This document shows, one piece after another, positions 1 through 9,591 of a DNA stretch of 64,000 nt (position 1 is the first letter of the stretch; each line of letters begins with the position of its first letter). This DNA comes from Okeania sp. SIO2C9. Lineage in GTDB: Bacteria > Cyanobacteriota > Cyanobacteriia > Cyanobacteriales > Microcoleaceae. A program made the translations under genes and the position numbers. Location: NCBI RefSeq assembly GCF_010672455.1, contig NZ_JAAHGO010000012.1, forward strand, positions 29,170-93,169, written 5' to 3'. The notes beneath the pieces are model-generated. The model was not told the origin of the DNA and did no database searches. It worked only from the letters and a program-made list of their open reading frames with translations.

Positions 1-70
1 TTATATATTTGTAGCTTAATAGAGATAAATCTTCGATTCAATAAATACAGAAAAATGTAAATAAATAAGG

Positions 71-215
71 AGATAAGGGGATAAGGAGATGGGGAGATGG
101 GGAGATGGGGAGATGGGGAAATGGGGAGATGGGGAGATGGGGAGATGGGGAGATGGGGAGATGGGGAGATGGGGAGATGGGGAGATGGGGAGATGGGGAG
201 ATGGGGAGATGGGGA
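71..215. repeat. GGGGAGAT microsatellite
   Basis: About fifteen tandem copies of an octamer (ggagatgg phase), with a few degenerate units (aaatgg, ataagg). The same octamer occurs inside an inverted-repeat element at 6087-6234 and, inverted, at 61522-61655, so this stretch is probably part of a related element cut by the window edge. The apparent reading frame through it is repetitive (GDGEMGRW) and not a gene. Confidence 0.9.
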
Positions 216-741
<526 letters not shown>

Positions 742-3700
742 ATGAAACGCATTGTCTTAATCGCTGGTTTTGAATCTTTTAACGCAGGTTTATACCGTCA
801 AGCTGCTCAAATGGCAACTTCCCAATGTCCAGATTTAGATATCCAAGTATTTAGCGATCGCGCTCTTTCCCAACAACCAGAAATGGTCGCTACTGCTCTG
901 GAAAATGCTGATGTTTTTTTCGGCAGTCTGCTTTTTGACTACGACCAGGTGTTATGGTTGCGCGAAAGAGTACAAAATATTCCCATCCGTCTTGTTTTTG
1001 AGTCAGCACTAGAATTAATGGCATTAACAAAATTGGGAAAATTTATTATTGGCGACCAACCCAAAGGAATGCCAAAACCAGTCAAATTTATTCTCAGCAA
1101 ATTTTCCAGTGGGAGAGAGGAAGACAAACTTGCGGGTTATATCAGTTTCCTGAAAACAGGTCCGAAATTACTCAAATTTGTACCAGTGAAAAAAGTGCAA
1201 GACCTCCGCAACTGGTTGATAATTTACGGTTATTGGAATGCGGGGGGTACAGAAAACGTTGCTGCGATGTGTTGGGTGTTGGCAGAAAAATATTTAGATT
1301 TAAAAGTTGGAGAAATACCCCCACCAGTGGAAACTCCCAATATGGGTTTACTGCATCCAGACTACCAGGGTTATTTTGAGTCTCCCAAAAAATATCTGGA
1401 ATGGTATCGCCAAGAAAAACAAACTTCTCCCACTCCCGTTGTTGGAATTTTGCTTTACCGCAAACACGTCATTACCAAACAACCATACATTCCTCAACTT
1501 ATCCGCAAATTTGAAGAAGCAGGTTTAACACCTCTACCCGTATTTATCAACGGAGTCGAAGGTCATGTCGCCGTCAGAGACTGGATGACCAGCGCTTCAG
1601 AAATTCAAAAGTCAAAGGTCAGAAAGCATGAAAGTCAAAAGTCAAAAGTCAAAATGCAAAAGTATGATGAAATTCCAAAGTATGATTCTCCTGAAACAGG
1701 ACTTACGCAAATTAACCTTGAAAACCACAGATGTAGGGGCGAATGGCATTCGCCCTCACTAGATTTAAAGTCAAAAGTCAAAAGTAAAAAGTCTGATTCT
1801 GTTAAACCAATACTTTCCCTTTCTCCCGAAGCAGTAGAAGTCGATGCAGTCGTTTCAACTATTGGTTTTCCTTTGGTGGGTGGTCCTGCGGGTTCCATGG
1901 AAGCAGGACGACAAGTGGAAGTTTCCCAACGCATTCTCACTGCCAAAAATGTTCCCTATTTTGTCGCAGCACCCCTACTCATTCAAGATATTTATTCTTG
2001 GACGCGCCAAGGTGTGGGAGGTTTGCAAAGTGTCGTTTTATATGCACTGCCAGAATTAGATGGAGCGATCGACCCCGTTCCCCTGGGTGGTTTAGTGGGA
2101 GAAGATATTTATTTAATTCCCGAACGAGTGAAACGTCTCACGGGTAGAGTCAAAAATTGGATAAAACTGCGTCAGACACCCCCCGCAGAAAGAAAAATAG
2201 CCGTTATTCTCTATGGTTTTCCTCCCGGTTATGGCGCCACAGGTACAGCAGCGTTGTTAAATGTGCCGCGTTCGCTCCTGAAATTCCTCCACGCTCTGAA
2301 ATACCAAGGTTACGACGTTGGAGAAATTCCCGAAGATGGGGAAGAACTTATCCGTCAAATTAAAGAAGCAGATGAAATTTATTCTTCTTCCTCTTCCTCC
2401 CCCCATAATTCAGATCCAGTGCGAGCATCTTGCTCGCGTCCTTCATCTTTATCACATTCTTCATCCTCACGTTCTTCATCCTCACATTCTTCATCCCCGC
2501 ATCCTTCTCAAGTCAATATTAAAAGTCTCGAAAAATGGTTAGGATATCTATCAACAACTCGCATGGAAAAACAATGGGGAAATCTCACCCGCACGGGTAT
2601 AAAAACCGATGGTGAAAATTTCCATATTGGCGGCATTAAATTAGGAAATATTTGGCTAGGAGTACAACCACCCCTCGGAATTTCCGGCGACCCCATGCGC
2701 CTAATGTTTGAAAGAGATTTAACACCCCATCCCCAATATGCAGCTTTTTATAAATGGCTGCAAAATGAATTTCAAGCTGATGCAGTTGTTCACTTTGGAA
2801 TGCACGGAACAGTGGAATGGTTGCCCGGTTCGCCCTTGGGAAATACTGGTTATTCTTGGTCAGATATTCTGTTAGGAAATATGCCACATCTATATATATA
2901 TGCTGCTAATAATCCTTCCGAATCTATGTTGGCAAAACGTCGGGGTTATGGAGTATTAATTTCTCATAATATTCCGCCTTATGGTCGGGCAGGTTTATAT
3001 AAAGAATTAGTCAGTTTGCGAGAACTAATTTCTGAATATCGGGAAGACCCACAGAAAAATTCAGGGTTGCGAGAACCAATTTTTAAGAAAATTATTGATA
3101 CTGGTTTAAATTCAGATTGCCCGTTTGAGTATGGCAAAAAATTAGGAATTGAATTTACTTCAGAAAATGCGCATATGTTTAGTGCAGATGTAGTTAATCC
3201 CTATTTTTTGGAAGTTTATGAATATTTGCAGGTTATAGAACAAAGATTATTTTCTTCTGGTTTACATACTTTGGGGGAAGTTCCGAATGAGGAGGAATTA
3301 AAATCTTATTTGGAGGCTTATTTGGGGGAAGAAATTGCAGGGCGAGACACGGATTTGGGGCACGGATATACGGATGATGATGTTAAGAATGATGCTGAAA
3401 ATATGCGGAATTTGTTGGTGGAAAATGCTGATAAGCTAGACTCGGATTTTGGGCAGGGATATACGGATGATAATGTTAAGCAAAGTGTTAAAAATATTCG
3501 GAATTTGTTGATGCAAAATACTGACGAACTAACTAATCTTTTGCGCGGATTAAATGGAGAATATATTCCTGCTGCTCCAGGAGGAGATTTATTAAGAGAT
3601 GGTCCGGGAGTTTTGCCAACAGGTCGAAATATTCATGCTTTAGACCCCTATCGAATGCCCTCTCCCGCTGCTTATGAAAGAGGGCGAGAAATTGCTAGGA

Positions 3701-4800
3701 AAATTATTAATCAACATCTGGAAGAAAATAATAATTATCCCGAAACTGTAGCAGTAATGTTATGGGGTTTAGATGCTATTAAAACCCGTGGCGAATCAAT
3801 CGGAATTTTATTAGAATTAGTAGGTGCTGAACCAGTCAAAGAAGGTACGGGTAGAATCGTTCGTTATGAATTAAAGACTTTAGCTGAAGTCGGTCATCCC
3901 CGCATTGATATTTTAGGAAATTTATCAGGAATTTTCCGAGATAGTTTTGTCAATATTATCGAACTATTAGACGATCTATTCCAGCGAGCAGCAACTGCAG
4001 ACGAACCTGTGGAACAGAATTTTATCCGCAAACACGCCTTAGCATTGCAAGCGCAAGGTATAGAAAATGTTTCGGCACGGTTATTTTCCAATCCTGCTGG
4101 TGATTTTGGTTCCTTAGTCAATGACCGAGTTGTCGATGGTAACTGGGAGTCAGCAGATGAATTGGGCGATACTTGGCAAGGACGAAATGTCTTTAGTTAC
4201 GGTCGTCAGGATAAAGGTCAAGCACGACCAGAAATTTTGCAAGAGTTGTTGAAAGGTTGCGATCGCATCGTTCAAGAAATTGATTCGGTGGAGTATGGTT
4301 TGACAGACATTCAGGAATATTATGCTAATACTGGTGGGTTGAAATTGGCAGCAGAGAAACAAAGGGGTAAAAAAATAAGTGCGAGTTTCGTCGAAAGTTT
4401 CTCCAAAGATACCACCCCCCGAAAATTAGAAGACTTGTTGCGGATGGAATATCGCACAAAATTATTGAATCCAAAATGGGCAGAAGCAATGGCAAATCAA
4501 GGTAGTGGGGGAGCTTACGAGATTTCCCAACGAATGACCGCATTGATAGGTTGGGGCGGTACAGCTAATTTTGCTGATAATTGGGTTTATGACGGTGCTG
4601 CTGAAACTTATGCTTTAGATGCAGAGATGGCGCAGAAATTGCGGGAAGCAAACCCAGAAGCATTTCGCAATATTATTGGGCGGATGTTGGAGGCGAACGG
4701 ACGGGGTTTTTGGGAAGCAGACGAGGAAAAGTTGGAGAAATTGCGAGAATTGTATGATGTAGCAGATGAGGAAATTGAAGGTGTGAGTAGGTTGGGTTAA
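742..4800 (+). CDS. chlH: Magnesium-chelatase H subunit family protein (ChlH/CobN type)
   Basis: Large porphyrin-binding subunit of the Mg-chelatase (ChlH/CobN) family, which with ChlI and ChlD inserts Mg2+ into protoporphyrin IX at the start of chlorophyll synthesis. The C-terminal half holds the strongly conserved block GGDLLRDGPGVLPTGRN, followed by HALDPYRMPS, then VMLWGLDAIKTRGES and SGIFRDSF. The N-terminus (MKRIVLIAGFESFN) lacks the longer leader of Synechocystis ChlH, so this may be the second cyanobacterial ChlH paralogue rather than the main ChlH. At 1352 aa it is inflated by three low-complexity inserts: about residues 287-356 (Lys/Ser-rich, made of intergenic repeat DNA), 547-593 (Ser/His/Pro-rich), and 869-933 (tandem duplication of about 32 aa around GYTDDDVK / GYTDDNVK). 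The frame stays open throughout, so it may still be functional. A CobN role is possible; only phylogeny can separate the two. Confidence 0.88.
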   Translation: MKRIVLIAGFESFNAGLYRQAAQMATSQCPDLDIQVFSDRALSQQPEMVATALENADVFFGSLLFDYDQVLWLRERVQNIPIRLVFESALELMALTKLGKFIIGDQPKGMPKPVKFILSKFSSGREEDKLAGYISFLKTGPKLLKFVPVKKVQDLRNWLIIYGYWNAGGTENVAAMCWVLAEKYLDLKVGEIPPPVETPNMGLLHPDYQGYFESPKKYLEWYRQEKQTSPTPVVGILLYRKHVITKQPYIPQLIRKFEEAGLTPLPVFINGVEGHVAVRDWMTSASEIQKSKVRKHESQKSKVKMQKYDEIPKYDSPETGLTQINLENHRCRGEWHSPSLDLKSKVKSKKSDSVKPILSLSPEAVEVDAVVSTIGFPLVGGPAGSMEAGRQVEVSQRILTAKNVPYFVAAPLLIQDIYSWTRQGVGGLQSVVLYALPELDGAIDPVPLGGLVGEDIYLIPERVKRLTGRVKNWIKLRQTPPAERKIAVILYGFPPGYGATGTAALLNVPRSLLKFLHALKYQGYDVGEIPEDGEELIRQIKEADEIYSSSSSSPHNSDPVRASCSRPSSLSHSSSSRSSSSHSSSPHPSQVNIKSLEKWLGYLSTTRMEKQWGNLTRTGIKTDGENFHIGGIKLGNIWLGVQPPLGISGDPMRLMFERDLTPHPQYAAFYKWLQNEFQADAVVHFGMHGTVEWLPGSPLGNTGYSWSDILLGNMPHLYIYAANNPSESMLAKRRGYGVLISHNIPPYGRAGLYKELVSLRELISEYREDPQKNSGLREPIFKKIIDTGLNSDCPFEYGKKLGIEFTSENAHMFSADVVNPYFLEVYEYLQVIEQRLFSSGLHTLGEVPNEEELKSYLEAYLGEEIAGRDTDLGHGYTDDDVKNDAENMRNLLVENADKLDSDFGQGYTDDNVKQSVKNIRNLLMQNTDELTNLLRGLNGEYIPAAPGGDLLRDGPGVLPTGRNIHALDPYRMPSPAAYERGREIARKIINQHLEENNNYPETVAVMLWGLDAIKTRGESIGILLELVGAEPVKEGTGRIVRYELKTLAEVGHPRIDILGNLSGIFRDSFVNIIELLDDLFQRAATADEPVEQNFIRKHALALQAQGIENVSARLFSNPAGDFGSLVNDRVVDGNWESADELGDTWQGRNVFSYGRQDKGQARPEILQELLKGCDRIVQEIDSVEYGLTDIQEYYANTGGLKLAAEKQRGKKISASFVESFSKDTTPRKLEDLLRMEYRTKLLNPKWAEAMANQGSGGAYEISQRMTALIGWGGTANFADNWVYDGAAETYALDAEMAQKLREANPEAFRNIIGRMLEANGRGFWEADEEKLEKLRELYDVADEEIEGVSRLG

Positions 4801-5375
4801 GCGTATCTCGCAACCCAACAAACAAAGATAGTGTTGGGTTTATTCTGCGGAGCAGCTCCGCTAACGTTGCCTCAACCCAACCTAAAAAACTTATCAGAGT
4901 GGATACAACCGGATTTAGTATTAGGTGGGTAATTAGGGCTTGCTGATTAAATCTAAAAGCATTGACATATAAAGACAAGTGCCTTTTTGGGGTCTGTAAT
5001 ACCTTGGTTTTCAGCTCTTCATGCTCATGCATGGAGCGTATTTTAGGCGCATAGTTAGGCAGAAAAATCATTCTTACAATTCTTTCTCCTACCTCTTCGC
5101 TCATTCCCATTTCTCCTGTCTCCTGTCTCCTGTCTCCTACAAAGAGCAAAAAGACTTTATGAGCGCAAACCCTAATTAGTAAATATACCCATGAAAACAC
5201 TTCAAATTTTTCAATTATGGCCTAGTTTTTATGAAGATTTGATGAAGACCCAATAAAACTAATGACATTCTCTGTAAAAGTCTGGCATCATTTAGATAGA
5301 GTAAAATATTTATCAGTGCCTGGGTAAGCTACGTTTTATCTCTGAATTATTTGTGCAAAAAGGATTTAAGAACTT
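4801..5375. other. Intergenic region with a family-B inverted-repeat element
   Basis: After the chelatase stop come two short GTTGGGTT-type repeats. An element at about 4930-5178 is bounded by TAATTAGGGCTTGCTGATTA and its inverted counterpart GCGCAAACCCTAATTA, with a CTCCTGT heptamer run inside. A related element lies at 30177-30587. The rest up to 5375 is AT-rich and presumably carries the promoter of the PEP-CTERM gene. No RNA gene was seen. Confidence 0.6.
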
Positions 5376-6017
5376 ATGATTTCACTGTTGAAAAAATTGT
5401 CTGCTGTTGCTATTTGTACTACCGCTATTAGTTTGGTTGGCATGAAAGCTAACTTAGCTCAAGCATTAACTTTTGAATTGGATATTGAAGTAGGTAATAA
5501 TTCATTCTCAGGTTTTTTAGATGTAGTTGATGACGCTTTTAATGATGATGTGCTTAATGAGCAAGAATTAGAGCAATTGGTTATAAACAATTTTGCTTTG
5601 GGAGGAAATTCTGTTTCCCTACCTACCCCCCTGATTTTTGATGATTTTACTGATTCAAGTTTTAATTTTTTAGAGTCAGAGCTTTTCAGCGATACAATAA
5701 ATAATGTTAATGGGACACTGGTAAGTCAGACTTCTGATGGTTCTTTGTCTTTTTCTGTTTTATTTGGCGATAACACTACTGATAGCAATAACGAGCTAGA
5801 ATTAGAAGTTGTATCTCCAATTTTGGCAGGTATCGGTGGTAGTTTCTCAATAAGTATTACTGAACAAGAGGCAGAACAGACAGATGTTTTGTCGATCGCC
5901 CTTACTCCTGTATCTACTCCTGTATCTACTTCTGTACCTGAACCTGCTTCAACATTGGGACTACTTGCAGTTGGTGCTGCTGGTGCTGTCTCTACACTGA
6001 AGCGCAAGCAAAAATAA
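5376..6017 (+). CDS. PEP-CTERM sorting domain-containing protein
   Basis: A 213-aa secreted protein with an N-terminal signal peptide (hydrophobic residues about 8-30, ending near AQA). The C-terminal PEP-CTERM signal is VPEPASTLGLL, a hydrophobic stretch, then the basic tail LKRKQK. This signal marks a protein for exosortase processing at the membrane and export to the envelope or matrix. The mature part is acidic (Asp/Glu/Asn-rich) with no recognisable catalytic domain, so the substrate role is unknown. A short repeat VSTPVSTSVPEP precedes the sorting motif. A MITE is inserted directly after the stop codon. Confidence 0.85.
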   Translation: MISLLKKLSAVAICTTAISLVGMKANLAQALTFELDIEVGNNSFSGFLDVVDDAFNDDVLNEQELEQLVINNFALGGNSVSLPTPLIFDDFTDSSFNFLESELFSDTINNVNGTLVSQTSDGSLSFSVLFGDNTTDSNNELELEVVSPILAGIGGSFSISITEQEAEQTDVLSIALTPVSTPVSTSVPEPASTLGLLAVGAAGAVSTLKRKQK

Positions 6018-6025
6018 AAAGCTGA

Positions 6026-6406
6026 GGCGTTGCTGAAGCTTGTGGATGATATTAATCTTAATTACTTAGGACTCAACCCACCCCTAATATAGAATCCGGT
6101 TGAATAGTTATTGTATCGTAGGGAGATGGGGAGATGGGGAGATGGGGAGATGGGGAGATGGGGAGATGGGGGGATGGAGAGATTGAAGTGTAGACACCAA
6201 TTATGAACATATATTATATAACCGGATTGTATATAACTCCTCCCAGGAGAGGAAGTCAGAAGTCAGTAGGAAAGAAAGAATAAGAAAGAGGAGTAGAAGG
6301 AGAAAGTTTTTTTTTGCTGGGGCACAACTGGGTTAACGCGGAGCGCGGAACGGAGTTCTATCGGTAATTATCCGGACATGATATCATACCTCAAATCACC
6401 AACGCC
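6026..6406. mobile_element. Family-C MITE with 8-bp target duplication
   Basis: Non-coding element with terminal inverted repeats starting GGCGTTGCTGAA at the left and ending AATCACCAACGCC at the right. It is flanked by perfect 8-bp direct repeats AAAGCTGA (6018-6025 and 6407-6414). Internal marks shared with the other copies are GATATTAATCTTAATTA near the left end and CCGGACATGATATCATACCT near the right end. A second element (6087-6234) sits inside it. No transposase is encoded, so movement would need a transposase in trans. Confidence 0.82.
6087..6234. mobile_element. Family-A inverted-repeat element, nested, carrying a GGGGAGAT microsatellite
   Basis: Ends are ATATAGAATCCGGTTGAATA and, inverted, ATATACAATCCGGTTATATA. 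The interior has a GGGGAGAT array and the stretch GAAGTGTAGACACCAATTAT. The element at 61522-61655 is the same unit in reverse orientation, including that interior stretch. No clear target duplication was seen. Confidence 0.72.
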
Positions 6407-6420
6407 AAAGCTGAGAATAA

Positions 6421-6490
6421 AAATCTGGTAGTGCGTCAAGGAAGTGTGGGAAGTGTGGGAAGTGTGGGGAGTGTAGGAAGTGTGGGGAGA
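6421..6490. repeat. GGAAGTGTGG decamer repeat
   Basis: About six tandem copies of a 9-10 bp unit (ggaagtgtgg/ggagtgtagg) between the family-C MITE and the DUF6887 gene. No coding potential. Confidence 0.7.
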
Positions 6491-6745
6491 CACTCGAAAG
6501 TAGGAGGAATAATTGTACCTGTATCTTTCTGGGAAGTGTCTGCCCAAAGTCCTAACTTTTTGGTCTTAAAGGCTGAATTCTTTGCACTTTTTTCCCGACA
6601 ACAATCCTAAAAAATTTATATATCAGTGCTTTTAGATTAGATTTGCCAGTCCTACTAGGGCGTTTCCCACACTCTACTAATGCACAACCAAAAATCTGAA
6701 CTAATGTTTCAGGATCTAATTGAAGAACAATTATTAGCGATCGCT

Positions 6746-6967
6746 CTAACTATTATCTCGCGCCACTCTCTCCTGAATTCCTTGTTCCATAATGCGGATA
6801 TTTTCTGGAATTGTTACACCTTCTTCAGTACAAACAGGAGGATATCGTTTAACTTCCACTCCTGGTGGAATACGAAAAAGAAACCGAATTGCTTCGATAT
6901 CGTCTCGGTGTTCTAAAACGTAAGCTTTTAATTCAGCTTTAGTCATTTCTTCAAAATTAGGCTTCAT
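6746..6967 (-). CDS. DUF6887 family protein
   Basis: A small soluble cyanobacterial protein of unknown function. It is recognised by the opening MKPNFEEMTKAELKAYVLEH followed by RDDIEAIRFLF, typical of DUF6887. The start at 6967 gives the conserved MKPNFEEM opening; an in-frame ATG 12 bases upstream is possible but poorly placed for a ribosome site. These genes normally form a two-gene unit with an upstream DUF6888 gene whose stop overlaps this start. That ATGA overlap survives here, but the partner is reduced to a 3' fragment by a MITE, so this gene may have lost its native promoter. Confidence 0.75.
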   Translation of the reverse strand: MKPNFEEMTKAELKAYVLEHRDDIEAIRFLFRIPPGVEVKRYPPVCTEEGVTIPENIRIMEQGIQERVARDNS

Positions 6968-7026
6968 AAAAAATACCATTCTCCACTTGGAGGAATCATA
7001 ATATGCTCGGAAGTATTGTATTCCTT
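6964..7026 (-). pseudogene. 3' remnant of a DUF6888-type gene, cut by a MITE
   Basis: Reading in minus orientation into the DUF6887 start gives EYNTSEHIMIPPSGEWYFL then TGA, overlapping the downstream ATG as ATGA. The IMIPPSGEW ending matches the C-terminus expected of DUF6888 partners of DUF6887. Upstream the frame enters the MITE at 7027, and the N-terminal part was not found beyond it. Family naming is from memory of the pair. Confidence 0.55.
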
Positions 7027-7398
<372 letters not shown>

Positions 7399-7404
7399 TA
7401 TTCC

Positions 7405-8250
7405 TTAATAATTAAAAACAATGGTATTAATAGTATAATTTTCTATAACTAATAACAATGGTATAATTACGTTAAATAAACCGTGAACTAGAATGCAACT
7501 TATAATACCGTATTTACGAAAAAGCCAACCTAGTAATAAACCAATTGGAAAAATTTGGGCAAACTTTACCCAGTTAGGACTAAGAGTACCTGTATGTCCA
7601 ATAGTCCAAAGTATTGAAGTCACTAAAATTGCTAACCAGTAGCGAGAATGTCGCCAGTTTAGATGTATTGCTAAATAGTTTTGGATTCCTAAACGATAAA
7701 TAATTTCTTCACCAAAAGCAGCAACGAGGAAAAATACAAAATTAGCAGCAGAATAATTTTCTGCCTTCATTTCGCCATCAAACAAACTCTTCATAGAGGA
7801 AGCAATTTCAGGGTTAGTAAACTTAAATAAAATAATAGAGTATAGTATGGATAATGTTGCAACAGCCAAAGTAGGAATCATAAATTGGGAAAGTTTCAGC
7901 AAATGGTCTTTAACTTTTCTTCTAGAAACATGAGTGTTTAAAGACAGCGGATAGGCAAGTTTGGTAGCATAGTCCATCCCAACTTTTGTAAAAATCATCA
8001 TTTTCAAAGAATCAATTAATAGTGCAATAATAATTCCAAAAACTTTGGCTAATGATAAGCTTTTAATATCAAAATCTAATAAAATAGACAACAGTTGCAT
8101 ACTGAAAAGAATACCTGCAGCTAATAACCCATAGGAAAAGTAAGGTTGGAGATCAGAACGACGTTTGTGCCAAATAATCAAGAAGGCAAAAAAGAAAAAT
8201 ACTCCAGACAAACCCCAAATCAAGAAAAAAACTAAGTTAGTTGAATTCAT
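7405..8250 (-). CDS. CPBP family intramembrane metalloprotease
   Basis: A 281-aa polytopic membrane protein with about seven hydrophobic segments. The three motifs of the CPBP (CAAX protease/bacteriocin-processing, Abi) family are present: EEIIYR at about 181-186, WTIGHTG with His219, and HGLFN at 256-260. These Glu and His residues form the active site in Rce1-type enzymes. In bacteria such proteins are often linked to bacteriocin self-immunity or peptide processing. It lies about 540 bases from, and divergent to, a leader-peptide gene and a peptidase-ABC exporter, so an immunity role is plausible but inferred. The 3' end abuts a MITE target duplication. Confidence 0.85.
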   Translation of the reverse strand: MNSTNLVFFLIWGLSGVFFFFAFLIIWHKRRSDLQPYFSYGLLAAGILFSMQLLSILLDFDIKSLSLAKVFGIIIALLIDSLKMMIFTKVGMDYATKLAYPLSLNTHVSRRKVKDHLLKLSQFMIPTLAVATLSILYSIILFKFTNPEIASSMKSLFDGEMKAENYSAANFVFFLVAAFGEEIIYRLGIQNYLAIHLNWRHSRYWLAILVTSILWTIGHTGTLSPNWVKFAQIFPIGLLLGWLFRKYGIISCILVHGLFNVIIPLLLVIENYTINTIVFNY

Positions 8251-8298
8251 AAATGTTTTATTAGTAGTTTTAGCAAGATTAATCTAATAAGTTTTATT

Positions 8299-8391
8299 CT
8301 AACGTTTAACATCTCGCTGAGTTGTATTTCCCAAATGTTGAGCTAATTCGACAAGACTTTCTGGTAAATCAAGTGTGATTTCAACTGTCAT
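8299..8391 (-). pseudogene. Truncated small cyanobacterial protein (MTVEITLDLPES type)
   Basis: A 30-codon frame beginning MTVEITLDLPESLVELAQHL and ending in TAG. The opening matches a common cyanobacterial small protein, usually about 70 aa, often next to a toxin-like or DUF partner gene. Here it stops early, so it looks like a decayed 5' fragment. Confidence 0.45.
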
Positions 8392-8790
8392 TTTTGATTT
8401 TTTTAGGTAATTTTTAGATTAAATTAAGGCTACTACTTGAAGAACAATGATTAGCGATCGCTCTAATTATTATTTCGCACAACCATTATTTGCTATTGGT
8501 TATCCGTCTGTATCAGGATAGATAATATCTGACTTAGTAATTGAATTTATTTCTTCCAAGATTATTCTCCAGAAAATTTTCCAAATTTTATTTTAACTTT
8601 AGCATTATTTTCTCACCTACAATAGTAAACAAACTGCCACCCAACAAAAACTGATATACAGAAATTAAAAAAAATATCCTGAAGTTGCATTTCACTCTAA
8701 GAAGAATAGACTATACATCACAAGATAGTTAAATAAATAAACATAAATTTATACTAGCTTGTCGATCTAATTAACTCTGAGAAAAAAATC
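8392..8790. other. Gene-free region upstream of the leader-peptide gene
   Basis: Bases 8440-8480 repeat the sequence at about 6721-6760 (GAAGAACAATNATTAGCGATCGC then CTCTAA). The remainder is AT-rich and should contain the promoter of the gene at 8791. No RNA gene was seen. Confidence 0.5.
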
Positions 8791-9024
8791 ATGCAAGACA
8801 CTCAAAACAACGAACTATTTTCCGATATTTCCACTGAAGAATCTGCTACTATTAATGGTGGTTGTGGTTGTGATGGTTACCGTCGCGGTCGCTCTGTATA
8901 TTATGACTACGGTCGCCCTCGCTACTACTATGATGGCTATGGATACAGTCGCTCTGTAAGCTATGGTCACCGTGGTGGCTATGGCTACCGTCGTAGTAGC
9001 TACCGTCGTGGTGGCTGCTACTAA
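8791..9024 (+). CDS. Putative double-glycine leader peptide precursor (RiPP/bacteriocin-like)
   Basis: A 77-aa peptide. Residues 1-24 look like a bacteriocin-type leader: acidic, with FSDISTEESATINGG ending in a Gly-Gly cleavage site for C39 peptidases. The predicted core of about 53 aa starts CGCDGYRRG and is extremely rich in Tyr, Arg, Gly and Ser, with repeats such as YYDYGRPRYYYDGYGY and YRRSSYRRGG, and ends GGCY. Only three Cys occur in the core (two at the start, one before the last residue), which could allow one disulfide. The composition is cationic and aromatic, unlike known nitrile-hydratase-leader precursors. A C39-peptidase ABC exporter follows 570 bases downstream on the same strand, and a hairpin terminator lies just after the gene. 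No modification enzyme is adjacent. Function unknown; export by the neighbouring transporter is inferred. Confidence 0.75.
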   Translation: MQDTQNNELFSDISTEESATINGGCGCDGYRRGRSVYYDYGRPRYYYDGYGYSRSVSYGHRGGYGYRRSSYRRGGCY

Positions 9025-9073
9025 AAGTTATATAATGGTGGAATTGTAACTTTGATTGATATTTAATTAAATG

Positions 9074-9103
9074 AGGCATCCATAATTTTATGGGTGCTTT
9101 TTT
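9074..9103 (+). terminator. Rho-independent terminator of the leader-peptide gene
   Basis: Stem GCATCCATAA / TTATGGGTGC with a short loop, followed directly by TTTTTT. It lies 50 bases after the peptide stop, so the exporter is likely transcribed separately or by read-through. Confidence 0.75.
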
Positions 9104-9119
9104 CTGATTTACTCCCTAG

Positions 9120-9560
9120 TCAACAGAAGTAGTTATGTGACGTTCTCCTACATCAAATCAAAGATTATGATGTAGGCATCCCTTCCTCACGGATAGGGCT
9201 TTCTGTTTCACAGGGAGTGCAACCACTTAACCCTCACCAGACAGAGATGATGAGACCCACCACCTTTTTGTACTCAACAATTCTGTACTCATCTAGTTCC
9301 CTCAAGAGTTTTACCTTTTCACGGGTTGACTAGAACTTCTGAATTGAACCCCATACTCTATGTTGTTTTCATGATTCTTTCAGGTGCGTACTACCGCTAC
9401 TCCTGATGTAATTACAATAACACAAAAAAAGCACACAATGCAAGCTCTAAGTTGACGCTACGCGGTTTATTTGTTGGTCGGCAATTCCCCTCCTGTTGTA
9501 CAAATGTTAACGGGAGACCCCTTGCCGACATCAAAGTTGGGATGAAATAAATCGTCAGTA
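9120..9560 (-). mobile_element. IS605/TnpB 3' remnant with omega-RNA-like right end
   Basis: Read on the minus strand, a tnpB-like C-terminal frame (VGKGSPVNICTTGGELPTNK, stop near 9470) is followed by structured non-coding sequence. This contains GGTGGGTCTCATCATCTC and GTGGTTGCACTCCCTGTG, and ends with the hairpin CCTACATCA...TGATGTAGG followed by AGAACGTCAC. This order (tnpB tail, guide-RNA scaffold, hairpin, end) fits IS200/IS605-type elements. A closely related scaffold lies between psaA and psaB at 54985-55165. The tnpB body is absent. Confidence 0.55.
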
Positions 9561-9591
9561 TAGTTATTTTTAATTTTTAATTTAAATCATT

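Noticed and set aside
8852-9079. His/Ser-rich frame antisense to the leader peptide
   Set aside because: It is the reverse reading of Tyr/Arg/Gly codons; the plus-strand peptide has the leader, GG site and terminator.
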